Of a stretch of 64,000 nucleotides of DNA, positions 15,893-24,250 are shown piece after piece. Origin of the DNA: Ga0077530 sp035565975 (GTDB taxonomy: Bacteria > Pseudomonadota > Alphaproteobacteria > Rhizobiales > Hyphomicrobiaceae); contig DATMRT010000006.1 of NCBI GenBank assembly GCA_035565975.1, positions 10,651 to 74,650 of the forward strand, read 5' to 3'. Each line of letters opens with the position of its first letter. Position 1 is the first letter of the stretch. The notes beneath the pieces are model-generated. The model searched no databases, was not told the origin of the DNA, and saw only the letters and a list, made by a program, of their open reading frames with translations. A program made the position numbers and the translations under genes.

Positions 15893-17128
15893 ATGCCCGG
15901 CCCGCTCGATGGCATCCGCATCGTCGATCTGACCGCCGTCGTCTCCGGCCCGTTTGCGACGCTGCACCTCGCCGATATGGGCGCCGACGTCATCAAGATC
16001 GAGCCGCCCGAAGGCGACATCATGCGCAATCCGGGCACGCCGCCGACCAAGGGCATGGGGCCGATCTTTCTCGCTGCGAACCGCAACAAGAAGTCCCTCT
16101 GCCTCGACCTCAAGCGTCCCGAGGCCGTGGAGGTCGTCAAGCGCCTCGCCGCCGGTGCCGATGTCTTCGTGCACAACAACCGCCCGCAGGCCATCGAGCG
16201 GCTCGGCCTCGGATATGACGACATCCGCGCCGTCAATCCCTCGGTCGTCTATGCCTACTGCCTCGGCTACAAGCGTTGCGGGCCTTACGGCGCCAAGCCG
16301 GCCTACGACGACCTCGTGCAGGGCGCGAGCGGCGCCGCCATGCTGACGGCGCGCGCTTCGGGCGGCGAGCCGCGCTTCATGCCGAGCCTCATCGTCGACA
16401 AGACGACAGGCCTCCATCTCGCCATGGCTATTCTTGGCGCCCTCGTGCACCGCACGCGGACGGGGCAAGGCCAGCTCGTCGAAGTGCCCATGCTGGAGAC
16501 GATCACCTCCTTCTGGCTCACCGAGCACCTTTACGATGCAACCTATGATCCGCCGCGCGGCCAGATCGGCTATGCGCGTCTGCTCAGTCCGCAGCGCCGG
16601 CCCTCGCGCTCGAAGGATGGCTACGTCTGCATTCTCATCGTCACGGACCGGCACTGGAATGCCTTCTGCACGAACCTCGGCCGCGAGGATCTGCGCACGG
16701 ATCCGCGCCTCGCGACCATCGCCGCGCGCGCCAACCACCAGCCGCTCGTCCAGCAGATCGTGAACGATCTCGCGCCGAGCCGCACGACCGCGGAATGGCT
16801 CGAATTCTGCGATGCCCACGACATCCCGGCCATGCCGGTCAATGATCTTGACGGCGTGCTCGAAGATCCGCACTTGCAGGCCACGGGCTTCTTCACAACG
16901 CGCGAGCATCCGACCGAAGGCCCCGTGCGCACCATCGCGAGCCCGCTCGGCTTCTCCGAGACGCCAACGGAGTTCCGCCGTCACGCCGGCTTCCTCGGCG
17001 CCGACGGTCCCGAAATTCTCGCGGCCGCGGGCTACACGGATACCGAAATTGCCGATCTCGAGTCGCGCGGTGTGATGAAGGTCGTGCGCCAAGTCCCTTC
17101 TCCCCGTTCTTCACGGGGAGAAGGTTAG
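15893..17128 (+). CDS. CaiB/BaiF family CoA-transferase
   Basis: The 411-residue family III CoA-transferase moves CoA between acyl-CoA thioesters and free acids. It begins PLDGIRIVDLT, has GADVIKIEPPEGD (about residues 30-42) and NRNKKSLCLDLK, and carries the likely acyl-anhydride Asp in SLIVDKTTGLHLA (about residue 168). The last residues (PSPRSSRGEG) are encoded by dispersed repeat A, which also supplies the stop codon, so the native C-terminus probably ended near MKVVRQ. It is followed by an enoyl-CoA hydratase and a hydrolase, which suggests breakdown of an organic acid through its CoA ester. The substrate is unknown. Confidence 0.9.
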   Translation: MPGPLDGIRIVDLTAVVSGPFATLHLADMGADVIKIEPPEGDIMRNPGTPPTKGMGPIFLAANRNKKSLCLDLKRPEAVEVVKRLAAGADVFVHNNRPQAIERLGLGYDDIRAVNPSVVYAYCLGYKRCGPYGAKPAYDDLVQGASGAAMLTARASGGEPRFMPSLIVDKTTGLHLAMAILGALVHRTRTGQGQLVEVPMLETITSFWLTEHLYDATYDPPRGQIGYARLLSPQRRPSRSKDGYVCILIVTDRHWNAFCTNLGREDLRTDPRLATIAARANHQPLVQQIVNDLAPSRTTAEWLEFCDAHDIPAMPVNDLDGVLEDPHLQATGFFTTREHPTEGPVRTIASPLGFSETPTEFRRHAGFLGADGPEILAAAGYTDTEIADLESRGVMKVVRQVPSPRSSRGEG

Positions 17129-17212
17129 GATGAGGGGCGGCGGCAAACGCAAACGTCGCATAAGCTCCCGCCCCTCACCCTAACCCTCTCCCCGCAAGAG
17201 CGGGGAGAGGGA
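17095..17212. repeat. Dispersed palindromic repeat A, copy 2
   Basis: Two palindromes (about 17097-17124 and 17183-17212, each CTCCCCG...CGGGGAGA type) flank a core containing AACGTC, AGCTCCCGCCCCTCA and CCTAACC. The two ends are inverted relative to each other, with GTTAGGATGAGGGG on the left and CCCCTCACCCTAACC on the right. It matches 5573-5682. The left end lies inside the coding sequence of the CoA-transferase and contributes its last codons and stop. Confidence 0.85.
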
Positions 17213-17267
17213 AGAGGCGCGGTGTACTAGCGGTCGTGCGATGGCCCGCGATGAGGGAGTTGGCGAC

Positions 17268-18083
17268 ATGGCAGGCGACGAGAACTTTGTGAGCATCGAG
17301 CGCGGTCTCGGACCGGACGGGCGTGTGGCGCTCGTGCGCTTCGACCGTCGCGACAACATCAATGCGCTCTCACCGGCTGCCATGCGCGAGCTACGCGCCG
17401 CAGCACGTTCCTTCGAAGATGACATCGAGACATCCGTCGTCGTGCTCACAGGGAACTCGCGTGCCTTCTCGGCAGGCTTCGATCTCAAGGACAACGAGCG
17501 TAAGTCCATGAAGGACGAGGGCCTCGGTGCCCTCAAACGCTCGATCGCGACCGGTCCGCGCATGTGCCGAGCCTGGTACGAAATGGAGCAGGTGACGATC
17601 GCCGCCATCGAGGGCTTCTGCATCGGTGGTGGCGTGGCGCTTGCCGTCTCGCTCGACTTCCGCGTTGCGGGGCGCGGCGCGCATTTCCGTATTCCCGAGA
17701 TCGATCTCGGCATGAACATGAGCTGGGGGTCGGTGCCGCGGATGCTGCAACTCATGGGGCCGGCGCGCACGAAGCAGGCCGTGATGCTGGCCTCCGAGCG
17801 CATTTATGCCGAGCAGGCCTATGAGTGGGGCCTCGTCGAGCATCTGGCGGAGGACGGCAGCGCGCTGACGGCGGCGATGGCGCTCGCGGGGCGCATTGCG
17901 GCCGAGCCGCCTCTGCCGGTGAAGATGACCAAGCTCACGGTGAACCGGCTTTCGGGCGCGCTCGATGATCTCGCGAGCCATATGGATCTCGACCAGTTCA
18001 TGCTGACGACGACGAGCGAGGATAGTGCCGAGGGGATCGCAGCATTCATCGAGCGCCGGCCTGCGCGCTTCCGGGGCCGCTGA
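17268..18083 (+). CDS. Enoyl-CoA hydratase/isomerase family protein
   Basis: The 271-residue crotonase-fold protein probably hydrates or isomerises an enoyl-CoA. It has NINALSPAAMREL near the start, the oxyanion-hole segment SRAFSAGFDLKD (about residues 65-76), the second oxyanion element IEGFCIGGGVALAVSLDFRVA (about 118-138) and the catalytic-region PEIDLGMNMSWGSVPRM. GAGGGA before 17268 supports that ATG over one nine codons upstream. The catalytic Glu in the PEI position is present. The neighbours are CoA-transferase and alpha/beta hydrolase genes on the same strand. Confidence 0.88.
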   Translation: MAGDENFVSIERGLGPDGRVALVRFDRRDNINALSPAAMRELRAAARSFEDDIETSVVVLTGNSRAFSAGFDLKDNERKSMKDEGLGALKRSIATGPRMCRAWYEMEQVTIAAIEGFCIGGGVALAVSLDFRVAGRGAHFRIPEIDLGMNMSWGSVPRMLQLMGPARTKQAVMLASERIYAEQAYEWGLVEHLAEDGSALTAAMALAGRIAAEPPLPVKMTKLTVNRLSGALDDLASHMDLDQFMLTTTSEDSAEGIAAFIERRPARFRGR

Positions 18084-18096
18084 TCGGGGCGCGCGC

Positions 18097-18903
18097 ATGT
18101 CGAGTGTGGTCAAGATTCTCGTGTATGTGGCGATCGCCTATGGGCTGATTGTCGCCGTCGCCTATTTCGCGCAACGTAGGTTTACGTACTTTCCGAACGC
18201 GACGCGCGTTGCGCCTGAAGAAACCGGTCTCGAAGGCTTCCGCGAGGTCGAGCTGCCGACACCGGACGGCGAACGGCTCATTGCGTGGTATGCGCCGGCG
18301 CCCGCCGGTCGTCCGACGCTTCTCTACTTTCATGGCAATGGTGGCGGGCTCTCAAATCGCGCCATGCGCTTCCAGCGCTATCAGCACGCGGGCTTCGGCG
18401 TCTTCGTGATGTCGTATCGTGGTTATAGCGGGAGCACGGGCCAGCCGAGCGAGGCCCAGAACATCGCCGACGCGCGTCTTGCCTATGATCATCTTATCAA
18501 GCTCGGCCTCAAGCCGGCGGACATCGTTCTCTACGGCGAGTCGCTCGGCACGGGCGTCGCTGTACAGCTCGCGGCGAGCGTGCCTGTCGCGGGCGTCATC
18601 CTCGATGCGCCCTATACGTCGATCGTCGAGGTGGGGGCGAAGTCATATCCCATCCTGCCGCTGCGCTGGATCATGGTGGACCGTTACGAGAGCGACAAGC
18701 ACATCGCCGACATCAAGGCGCCGCTGCTGATCCTCCACGGCGCCCGTGATCCCATCATTCCGCTCGAAATGGGCCAGCGAATGCACGAGCTGGCACGGGA
18801 GCCGAAGCGCATTGTCGTGTTTCCCGAGGGACGCCATGTCGATCTCGACAAGTACGGTGCGGTCGACGTCGTGCGCGACTGGATCAACACACTGAAGCAC
18901 TGA
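18097..18903 (+). CDS. Membrane-anchored alpha/beta hydrolase (Bem46/ABHD13 type)
   Basis: The 268-residue protein has an N-terminal signal-anchor helix (about residues 5-24) and a serine-hydrolase domain. It contains LLYFHGNGGGLSNR (oxyanion HGNGG), the nucleophile Ser in YGESLGTGVAVQLA (about residue 149), the acid in LHGARDPIIP and the catalytic His in PEGRHVDL. These match the group containing Bem46 and ABHD13. The physiological substrate is not known. The start lies 13 bp after the enoyl-CoA hydratase stop, so the two are likely co-transcribed. Confidence 0.85.
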   Translation: MSSVVKILVYVAIAYGLIVAVAYFAQRRFTYFPNATRVAPEETGLEGFREVELPTPDGERLIAWYAPAPAGRPTLLYFHGNGGGLSNRAMRFQRYQHAGFGVFVMSYRGYSGSTGQPSEAQNIADARLAYDHLIKLGLKPADIVLYGESLGTGVAVQLAASVPVAGVILDAPYTSIVEVGAKSYPILPLRWIMVDRYESDKHIADIKAPLLILHGARDPIIPLEMGQRMHELAREPKRIVVFPEGRHVDLDKYGAVDVVRDWINTLKH

Positions 18904-19013
18904 AGCGGCGAGTGACCGCCGCGCCACACTGACCTCGCTATCTCCGATCGTCAGCAACCGTCCTGTCGTCATGAGCGTATAGGGACATGGCAGGCCATCG
19001 GGGGGCGCCGGAC

Positions 19014-19361
19014 ATGAACCAGCTCATCAATCAGATCGTGCAGTTTCTGCAGCAGGGTATCGCGGCGATCTTCCGCTTTGTTCAGCTTATCTGGACGTGG
19101 TCGTTCGGCCAGATCGTGCACATCCTCCAATCGAACTGGCAGAGCCTGCCGGCGTGGAAGATCGTGGTCCTGGCGCTCGTCGTTCTCGCCATCGTCTACG
19201 TGCTTTACAAGGCGGTGATATCTCTTTGGAGCGCCGCCGAGAAAGTTCTGCTTGCCTTTGTTGCCCTGTTGACCGTCCTCATTACCGTCCTGCCGTATAT
19301 CGTCATCGCAGGCCTGATCGCGGCCGGGGGCGGCTGGGTCATTCAGAACGTCAATTTCTGA
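19014..19361 (+). CDS. Hypothetical membrane protein
   Basis: The 115-residue protein begins with an amphipathic Gln/Ile-rich helix (NQLINQIVQFLQQGIAAIF). Two strong hydrophobic segments follow at about residues 48-70 and 78-108. It is likely an inner-membrane protein. GGGGG at about 19000-19004 stands nine bases before the chosen ATG; an ATG at 18987 is possible but poorly spaced. I recognise no family. It is followed 35 bp later by the carboxymuconolactone-decarboxylase-like gene. Confidence 0.6.
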   Translation: MNQLINQIVQFLQQGIAAIFRFVQLIWTWSFGQIVHILQSNWQSLPAWKIVVLALVVLAIVYVLYKAVISLWSAAEKVLLAFVALLTVLITVLPYIVIAGLIAAGGGWVIQNVNF

Positions 19362-19396
19362 CGTCTCCTGCTTCGGTCAACTGGGAGGGCTGTTCG

Positions 19397-20158
19397 ATGA
19401 AGGTTGGACGCGAGGAACTGCGCCGTCGCGGTGCCGCGGTGCGCAAGGAATTGGGGTTGCAGCGTGCCGAGGGCGGCGAGCCGCTGCCGAACTTCGACGA
19501 CTTCATCGCGGAAGTCGCGTTCGGCGGCATCTGGGACCGACCGAACCTCGCAAAACCGGAGCGGATGCTTTGCGCCCTCGCTGTGCTCGGTCTCGGTCCG
19601 CATACAGCGCAGCTTCGCCAGCATATTGCTTCGGCGATCGATCTGGGTCTTGCCCCGCGCACCATCCTTGAAGTGTTCATGCAGGCCGGACTGTATGGCG
19701 GCTTCATAACGACGGAGAATGCCGGCCAAGTTGCGCAGCAGATCTTTGCCGCGCGCGGTTTGAAGGTTGCGCCGGAGCCGGCGCGCACCGATAGCGACGA
19801 GGTGCTCGACCGGCGCGGCAACGAGCTGATGGCTGACCTGCATGGCGATCGCGCGAGCCAGGGCTATGCGGCGCCGGGCAATAACGTGACCGGCGCGCTC
19901 TATCCTTCGGCGATCCGTTATGGGTACGGCGAGCTGTGGTCCAGGCCCGGGCTCGACCGCCGCCAGCGGATGCTCGTTGCGATCGCGGCCTTCACCGCTC
20001 TGGGTCTCGAGGGACAGCTCAAGAAGTTCGGCGCCTCGGCGCTCAACATCGGCCTCAAAAAGGAGGAGGTCATCGAGGCCATCATCCAGACCGGCCCATA
20101 CAGCGGATTTCCCCGTGCACTCAATGGCCTCGCCCTGTTGAGCGATACGCTCGCCTAA
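19397..20158 (+). CDS. Two-domain carboxymuconolactone decarboxylase-like protein
   Basis: The 253-residue protein is a fusion of two CMD (AhpD-like) helical domains. The first is at about residues 35-115 (FGGIWDRPNLAKPERMLCALAVL...FMQAGLYGG); the second is at about 165-250 (YGYGELWSRPGLDRRQRMLVAIAAF...IIQTGPYSGFPRAL). Neither domain has the CxxC of peroxidatic AhpD, so decarboxylase or hydrolase-like chemistry on a ring-cleavage lactone is more likely. GGGAGGG at 19383-19389 fixes the start. No other protocatechuate pathway gene is nearby, so the substrate is open. Confidence 0.85.
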   Translation: MKVGREELRRRGAAVRKELGLQRAEGGEPLPNFDDFIAEVAFGGIWDRPNLAKPERMLCALAVLGLGPHTAQLRQHIASAIDLGLAPRTILEVFMQAGLYGGFITTENAGQVAQQIFAARGLKVAPEPARTDSDEVLDRRGNELMADLHGDRASQGYAAPGNNVTGALYPSAIRYGYGELWSRPGLDRRQRMLVAIAAFTALGLEGQLKKFGASALNIGLKKEEVIEAIIQTGPYSGFPRALNGLALLSDTLA

Positions 20159-20365
20159 AGCGTCGTGCCTTAAGACTTACCTGAATTGCATCCCTGCAAC
20201 TGGCGCTGCCAACCGGCACTGCTATGTTCGTTGGCCGTGACGACGGACGATACGGTAGTCGCCCTTGCCGGTGCGGCAATTCGCGTGGCAGCCCGAGCCA
20301 CAGCGGACTCGTAGGGGCAGCGATCACTTCCAACGGGCAGGGCGGGAAACCGGAGCGAGGCAGCC

Positions 20366-21265
20366 GTGTCGATCGGGCTATGGGCGGTATTCACCGTGGT
20401 GGCGGCGTTCGGCCAGACGCTGCGCAATGCCATGCAGAAAGAGCTGACGGCGACGCTCGGCACGGTCGGCGCGACGCACGTGCGCTTCCTCTTCGGCCTG
20501 CCGTTCGCGCTGCTTTTTCTCGCCGGCGTGCTCGCGGCGACCGGTTATTCGTTTCCTGCGCTCAATCAGCGCATGATCCTGTGGAGCATCCTTGGCGCCG
20601 GGGCCCAGATCGCGGCGACGGCCATGCTTCTCGCCGCCCTCAAGCAGAAGTCGTTCGTGGTCACCACGGCGCTGATCAAGATCGAGCCGGTGCACGTCGC
20701 GCTGTTCGGGCTCGTCTTCCTCGGCGATGCGGTGAGCGTGCCGCTCATCGTGGCGATCCTGATCGCCTGCTCCGGCGTGCTGATCATGTCCTGGCCCAAG
20801 GATCAGGCGGCCGCGGTCGCCGATGGCGGCTGGAAGCCCGCGTTGCTCGGCATTGCGGCAGGCGCGATGTTCGGGGTCTCGGCGATCGGGTATCGCGGCG
20901 GCATCCTGGCACTCGAGCATCCGAACTTCGTCGTGGCCGCAACGACGACACTTGCCGTCGGCCTGATCATGCAGACGGCCGCCTTGACGGCCTACCTCTG
21001 GCTGTTCGAGCGCGATCGCCTGATGGCCATCTTCCGAGCCTGGCGGCCGTCGGTGCTTGCGGGCTTCATGGGCGCCTTCGCCTCGCAGATGTGGTTCCTG
21101 GCGTTTGCGCTCGAGAGTGCCGCCAAGGTGCGCACACTGGCGCTCGTCGAGATCTTTTTCGCGCAGATCGTCGCCCGCAGCATGTTCAAGCAAGGCCTCG
21201 CTTCGCGCGAGGGACTCGGGATCGCGCTGGTTGTCGTCGGTGTAATCATTCTGCTCAATGTTTGA
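20366..21265 (+). CDS. EamA/DMT family transporter
   Basis: The 299-residue protein has about ten hydrophobic segments arranged as two EamA repeats (about residues 1-140 and 155-299). It belongs to the drug/metabolite transporter superfamily, which exports amino acids or other metabolites. The GTG start at 20366 has GGAGCGAGG a few bases upstream. The second repeat ends EGLGIALVVVGVIILLNV, typical of the family. The substrate cannot be inferred. A 205-bp gap separates it from the next gene. Confidence 0.88.
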   Translation: MSIGLWAVFTVVAAFGQTLRNAMQKELTATLGTVGATHVRFLFGLPFALLFLAGVLAATGYSFPALNQRMILWSILGAGAQIAATAMLLAALKQKSFVVTTALIKIEPVHVALFGLVFLGDAVSVPLIVAILIACSGVLIMSWPKDQAAAVADGGWKPALLGIAAGAMFGVSAIGYRGGILALEHPNFVVAATTTLAVGLIMQTAALTAYLWLFERDRLMAIFRAWRPSVLAGFMGAFASQMWFLAFALESAAKVRTLALVEIFFAQIVARSMFKQGLASREGLGIALVVVGVIILLNV

Positions 21266-21471
21266 TCGCGCGGCCCCCGACTGCGGCGTCGCCGCCACAT
21301 TTCCTCCCCGTACTGCCCCAACTGGCGCCGCAAACCTCCTACAAAAATCCGGACATGGTCAGCGTGAACCTTGGGGTAACGCTCCATTAATACTAAGCGC
21401 CTAATAAGCTTAACGGGAAACCGTGGGCGCGGTGTCGGGGGTTTGCGTCGCGTAGCCGAGTTGGGTGTCGT

Positions 21472-22773
21472 ATGTCGTTTCGTGCGTCTGTTGGCGTTCT
21501 CGCCGCTATTCTGCTCCTGCCGGGCACAAGCCTTGCCGCAGAGAGCCTTCCTCCCATCAAGCTCTCGCCGTCGAACGCGGTGCCGGAGTGCGTGACACCC
21601 GGCCGGCTGATGGCCTTCGTCAAGGACCGCAATCCGCGGCTTCGCCCCGAGTACGAGAAGATCGCCGTCGAATATATGCGCCACGGCGAAGCCCTCGGGA
21701 TGCGCTGGGACTATGCTTTCTTCCAGATGGTCGTCGAGACGGGCTACCTCACCTTCGAGCGTGAGAAGGGGCGGGCCGGCAACGTGCGCCCGCAGCAGAA
21801 CAACTTCGCCGGCCTCGGCGCCACGGGGCGCGGCGTCTCGGGCGAGAGCTTCCCGGATGTCTCGACAGGTGTCCTCGCCCACCTTCAGCACGTGCTGATG
21901 TACACGGGCGAGCCGATCGATGCTCCGGTTGCCGAGCGCACGCGGAAGGTCATCGAGTGGAAGGTGCTCGATTCCTGGCGCGAGAAGATCAAAGGGCCGA
22001 TGACCTTCGCGCATCTCGGCGAGCAATGGGCCAACTCCAAGGCCTACGGCGCGATGATCGAGAAGCACGCCGAGATTTTCGCCGAGCATTTCTGCGACAT
22101 ACCCGATCCGGCGCCCGAGCTTCTTGCCGAAGCCCGTCCCCAGCAGCGCGATGCAGCCCGCACGCGAACGGCAGCCCAGGTCGAAGAGCCGGCGAAGTCC
22201 CGCGCGTCGACGCCGCCGGCTGTATCCGGTCGCGAGCTCGCTCAGCGGGCAGTCGAAGAGGCGCAAGCGCGTGGTGAGATGCGCCGCAGCAGCCTTGGCG
22301 GCCCCGGTTTTGGTGCGCTCGCCCATGAAGGTGCCGCCCCGGCCACAGCGAACCCGCATGTTGAAACGGCCTCGCTCGGTGCGGGTGCCCGCGTCAATCC
22401 CATGCCGCCGGCAAACGCGCGGCCGAGCGAACCGGCAACGCCGCTCTCGCCGCTCATGCAGGCGGCCTCGACCGTCGGCAGCATGCTGAAGAGCATGACC
22501 GCGCCTCCTCCTCCTGCCGCGCCTGCGCCGCCGGCTGCCAAGACATCCTGCCGCGTGTGGACGGCGAGCTATGGGGGCACCAAGGCCATCCTCATCAAGG
22601 CCCCGTCTGCCGAGGGCGTGAGCTACACGGTGCTCGACGTCAACGAGGGCGCCGAGAAGCGCGAAGCCGCGGCCTTCATCGCCGCTTACGCCAAGGGCGG
22701 CCAAATCGAGAGCACATTCACAAGTCAAATTCAGGCGCTGGAGAAGGCCTTCGAGCTTTGCCCGGAAGGGTGA
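21472..22773 (+). CDS. Secreted glucosaminidase-like protein, copy 1
   Basis: The 433-residue protein has a Sec signal peptide (cleavage near LAA-E), then a glucosaminidase/GH73-like domain at about residues 38-208. The putative catalytic Glu89 lies in FFQMVVETGYLTF, followed by QQNNFAGLGATGRG and FPDVSTGVLAHLQHVLMY. A Pro/Ala-rich linker (about 212-357) leads to a C-terminal domain of about 75 residues that starts CRVWTASYGG (Cys360) and ends with Cys430. It probably cleaves peptidoglycan glycan strands in the periplasm. The same architecture is repeated in the next gene. The C-terminal domain is not one I know. Confidence 0.85.
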   Translation: MSFRASVGVLAAILLLPGTSLAAESLPPIKLSPSNAVPECVTPGRLMAFVKDRNPRLRPEYEKIAVEYMRHGEALGMRWDYAFFQMVVETGYLTFEREKGRAGNVRPQQNNFAGLGATGRGVSGESFPDVSTGVLAHLQHVLMYTGEPIDAPVAERTRKVIEWKVLDSWREKIKGPMTFAHLGEQWANSKAYGAMIEKHAEIFAEHFCDIPDPAPELLAEARPQQRDAARTRTAAQVEEPAKSRASTPPAVSGRELAQRAVEEAQARGEMRRSSLGGPGFGALAHEGAAPATANPHVETASLGAGARVNPMPPANARPSEPATPLSPLMQAASTVGSMLKSMTAPPPPAAPAPPAAKTSCRVWTASYGGTKAILIKAPSAEGVSYTVLDVNEGAEKREAAAFIAAYAKGGQIESTFTSQIQALEKAFELCPEG

Positions 22774-22873
22774 GAACGACGGGCCGACGAGAACGAGGGA
22801 GCGGTTGTGGGGGAGCGGACGTCAGAAGCCGCGCAACCGTTCATATGATCGAATGACGGGGATCAATAGCCAC

Positions 22874-24076
22874 ATGCGTGCGTGCGCGCGCCCTTCGCTG
22901 GGGCGCAAGGCTTGTCTCGCCTTCCTGCTCGGACTGCCGGTGTTTCTCGGCGGCGCCGCGACCATCGCGGGGCCCGCGGCCGCTCTGCCGGAAATTCGCA
23001 CGCACGAGCGCAATCGCGTGCCCGCCTGCGTGACGCCCGAGCGGCTCATGCAGTACCTCGAGCAGCGCAACCGGCGGCTGCTGCCGCAGTTCAGGTCGAT
23101 CGCCCGCTATTACAAGGTCCATGGCGAGCGCTATCACGTGCGCTGGGACTACGCCTTCTATCAGATGCTGATCGAGACCAACTTCCTCACGTACCGTGCG
23201 CCAAGCGGCAAGTGGGGAGATGTGAAACCGAGCCAGAACAATTTCGCCGGCATCGGCGCGACGGGCGGTGGCGCACCCGGCGACCGCTATCCCGATGTCT
23301 CGACCGGCGTCCTCGCGCAGATCCAGCATCTCGTCGCCTACTCCGGCGAAATGGTCGATAAGCCCGTGGCGCCGCGCACGCGCGAGGTCCAAGACAAGGT
23401 CGTGGAGTTGTCGCGCGCGCTGAAGCGCCCCGTGACATGGCGCGATCTCGCCGGCCGCTGGGCCGTCGACAAGAAATATGGTGCATCCATCGAGTTCATC
23501 GCCGAGCGCTTCCGGGCGCGGTTCTGCGATGGCGCACCGGAGATGCAGGTCGCTGCAAACACGCGCGCGGCACCGGCGAGACCGCAAACCCTGGCCGATC
23601 TGGCGCCTACATCGGCAGCACGGTCATCGGGGCCGGGGCGGACCACGGCGCGCGGTCGCGTGCTCCCGCCTGACGAGGTCCTCGTCGTGAATGACGACGA
23701 CGAGCCGACGAGCGCGAGGAATGTCCGCACCGCAGCGGCGGCGCCTACAACACAAGGGCGCGCTCCATCAGCACCGCCTGCTGCCGCGCCGCCGCTCGTG
23801 CAGGCGCCCACACCTGCCGAGCGCCCGCGCGCGTGCAAAGTGTGGACGGCGAGCTATGGTGGCAGCCGCAATGTGCTCATTCAGACGATCGTCGGCGAGG
23901 AGTTGCACCTGACGGCGCTGCAGGTGCTCGATGGCCAGGAGGAAGAACTCGCCGCGAACTTCATCGCGACGCACGCCATCGGCGGCCACCGCCTTGGGGG
24001 GGCCTTCCCGAATCGCGAGGCGGCCCTGATCCGCGCTTTCAATATCTGCCCACAGGCGGCGCGCCTCCAGCGCTGA
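22874..24076 (+). CDS. Secreted glucosaminidase-like protein, copy 2
   Basis: The 400-residue paralogue of the preceding protein has a signal peptide and a glucosaminidase/GH73-like domain (FYQMLIETNFLTY with the candidate catalytic Glu, then QNNFAGIGATGGG and YPDVSTGVLAQIQHLVAY). A low-complexity linker leads to the same C-terminal domain beginning CKVWTASYGGS and ending in a Cys. The linkers do not align, whereas both folded ends do. The ATG at 22874 has GGGGA upstream at about 11 bases; an earlier Met at 22853 has none. The gap from copy 1 is 100 bp, so they may share a transcript. Confidence 0.84.
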   Translation: MRACARPSLGRKACLAFLLGLPVFLGGAATIAGPAAALPEIRTHERNRVPACVTPERLMQYLEQRNRRLLPQFRSIARYYKVHGERYHVRWDYAFYQMLIETNFLTYRAPSGKWGDVKPSQNNFAGIGATGGGAPGDRYPDVSTGVLAQIQHLVAYSGEMVDKPVAPRTREVQDKVVELSRALKRPVTWRDLAGRWAVDKKYGASIEFIAERFRARFCDGAPEMQVAANTRAAPARPQTLADLAPTSAARSSGPGRTTARGRVLPPDEVLVVNDDDEPTSARNVRTAAAAPTTQGRAPSAPPAAAPPLVQAPTPAERPRACKVWTASYGGSRNVLIQTIVGEELHLTALQVLDGQEEELAANFIATHAIGGHRLGGAFPNREAALIRAFNICPQAARLQR

Positions 24077-24192
24077 GGCGCCCATCATAGATGGCTCCTG
24101 CGCAGCGGCGTCGAGCCTCGCGGACGGGCTCACTGCCCAGCGCGATATCTCCATCAAAGTGTGCATAAGCTATTGCACCCCCAACGTTGCCA

Positions 24193-24221
24193 TGTGACAG
24201 TTGCGTGATAGTTCTGTGACA
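24193..24221 (+). promoter_or_regulatory. Direct repeats upstream of the three-domain gene
   Basis: TGTGACA occurs at 24193-24199 and again at 24215-24221, two helical turns apart. CAGTTG and CAACTG in the same stretch form an inverted pair. The site begins about 58 bp before the ATG at 24251. It looks like a tandem activator or repressor site; the protein that binds is not known. A GGATGGGG sequence just before the ATG serves as the ribosome-binding site. Confidence 0.4.
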
Positions 24222-24250
24222 ACTGCTGCTGGCTTCCAACGGATGGGGAC

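Noticed and set aside
18987..19361. Upstream ATG at 18987 for the small membrane protein
   Set aside because: The purine-rich patch is too close to that ATG. The ATG at 19014 has a better-spaced GGGGG.
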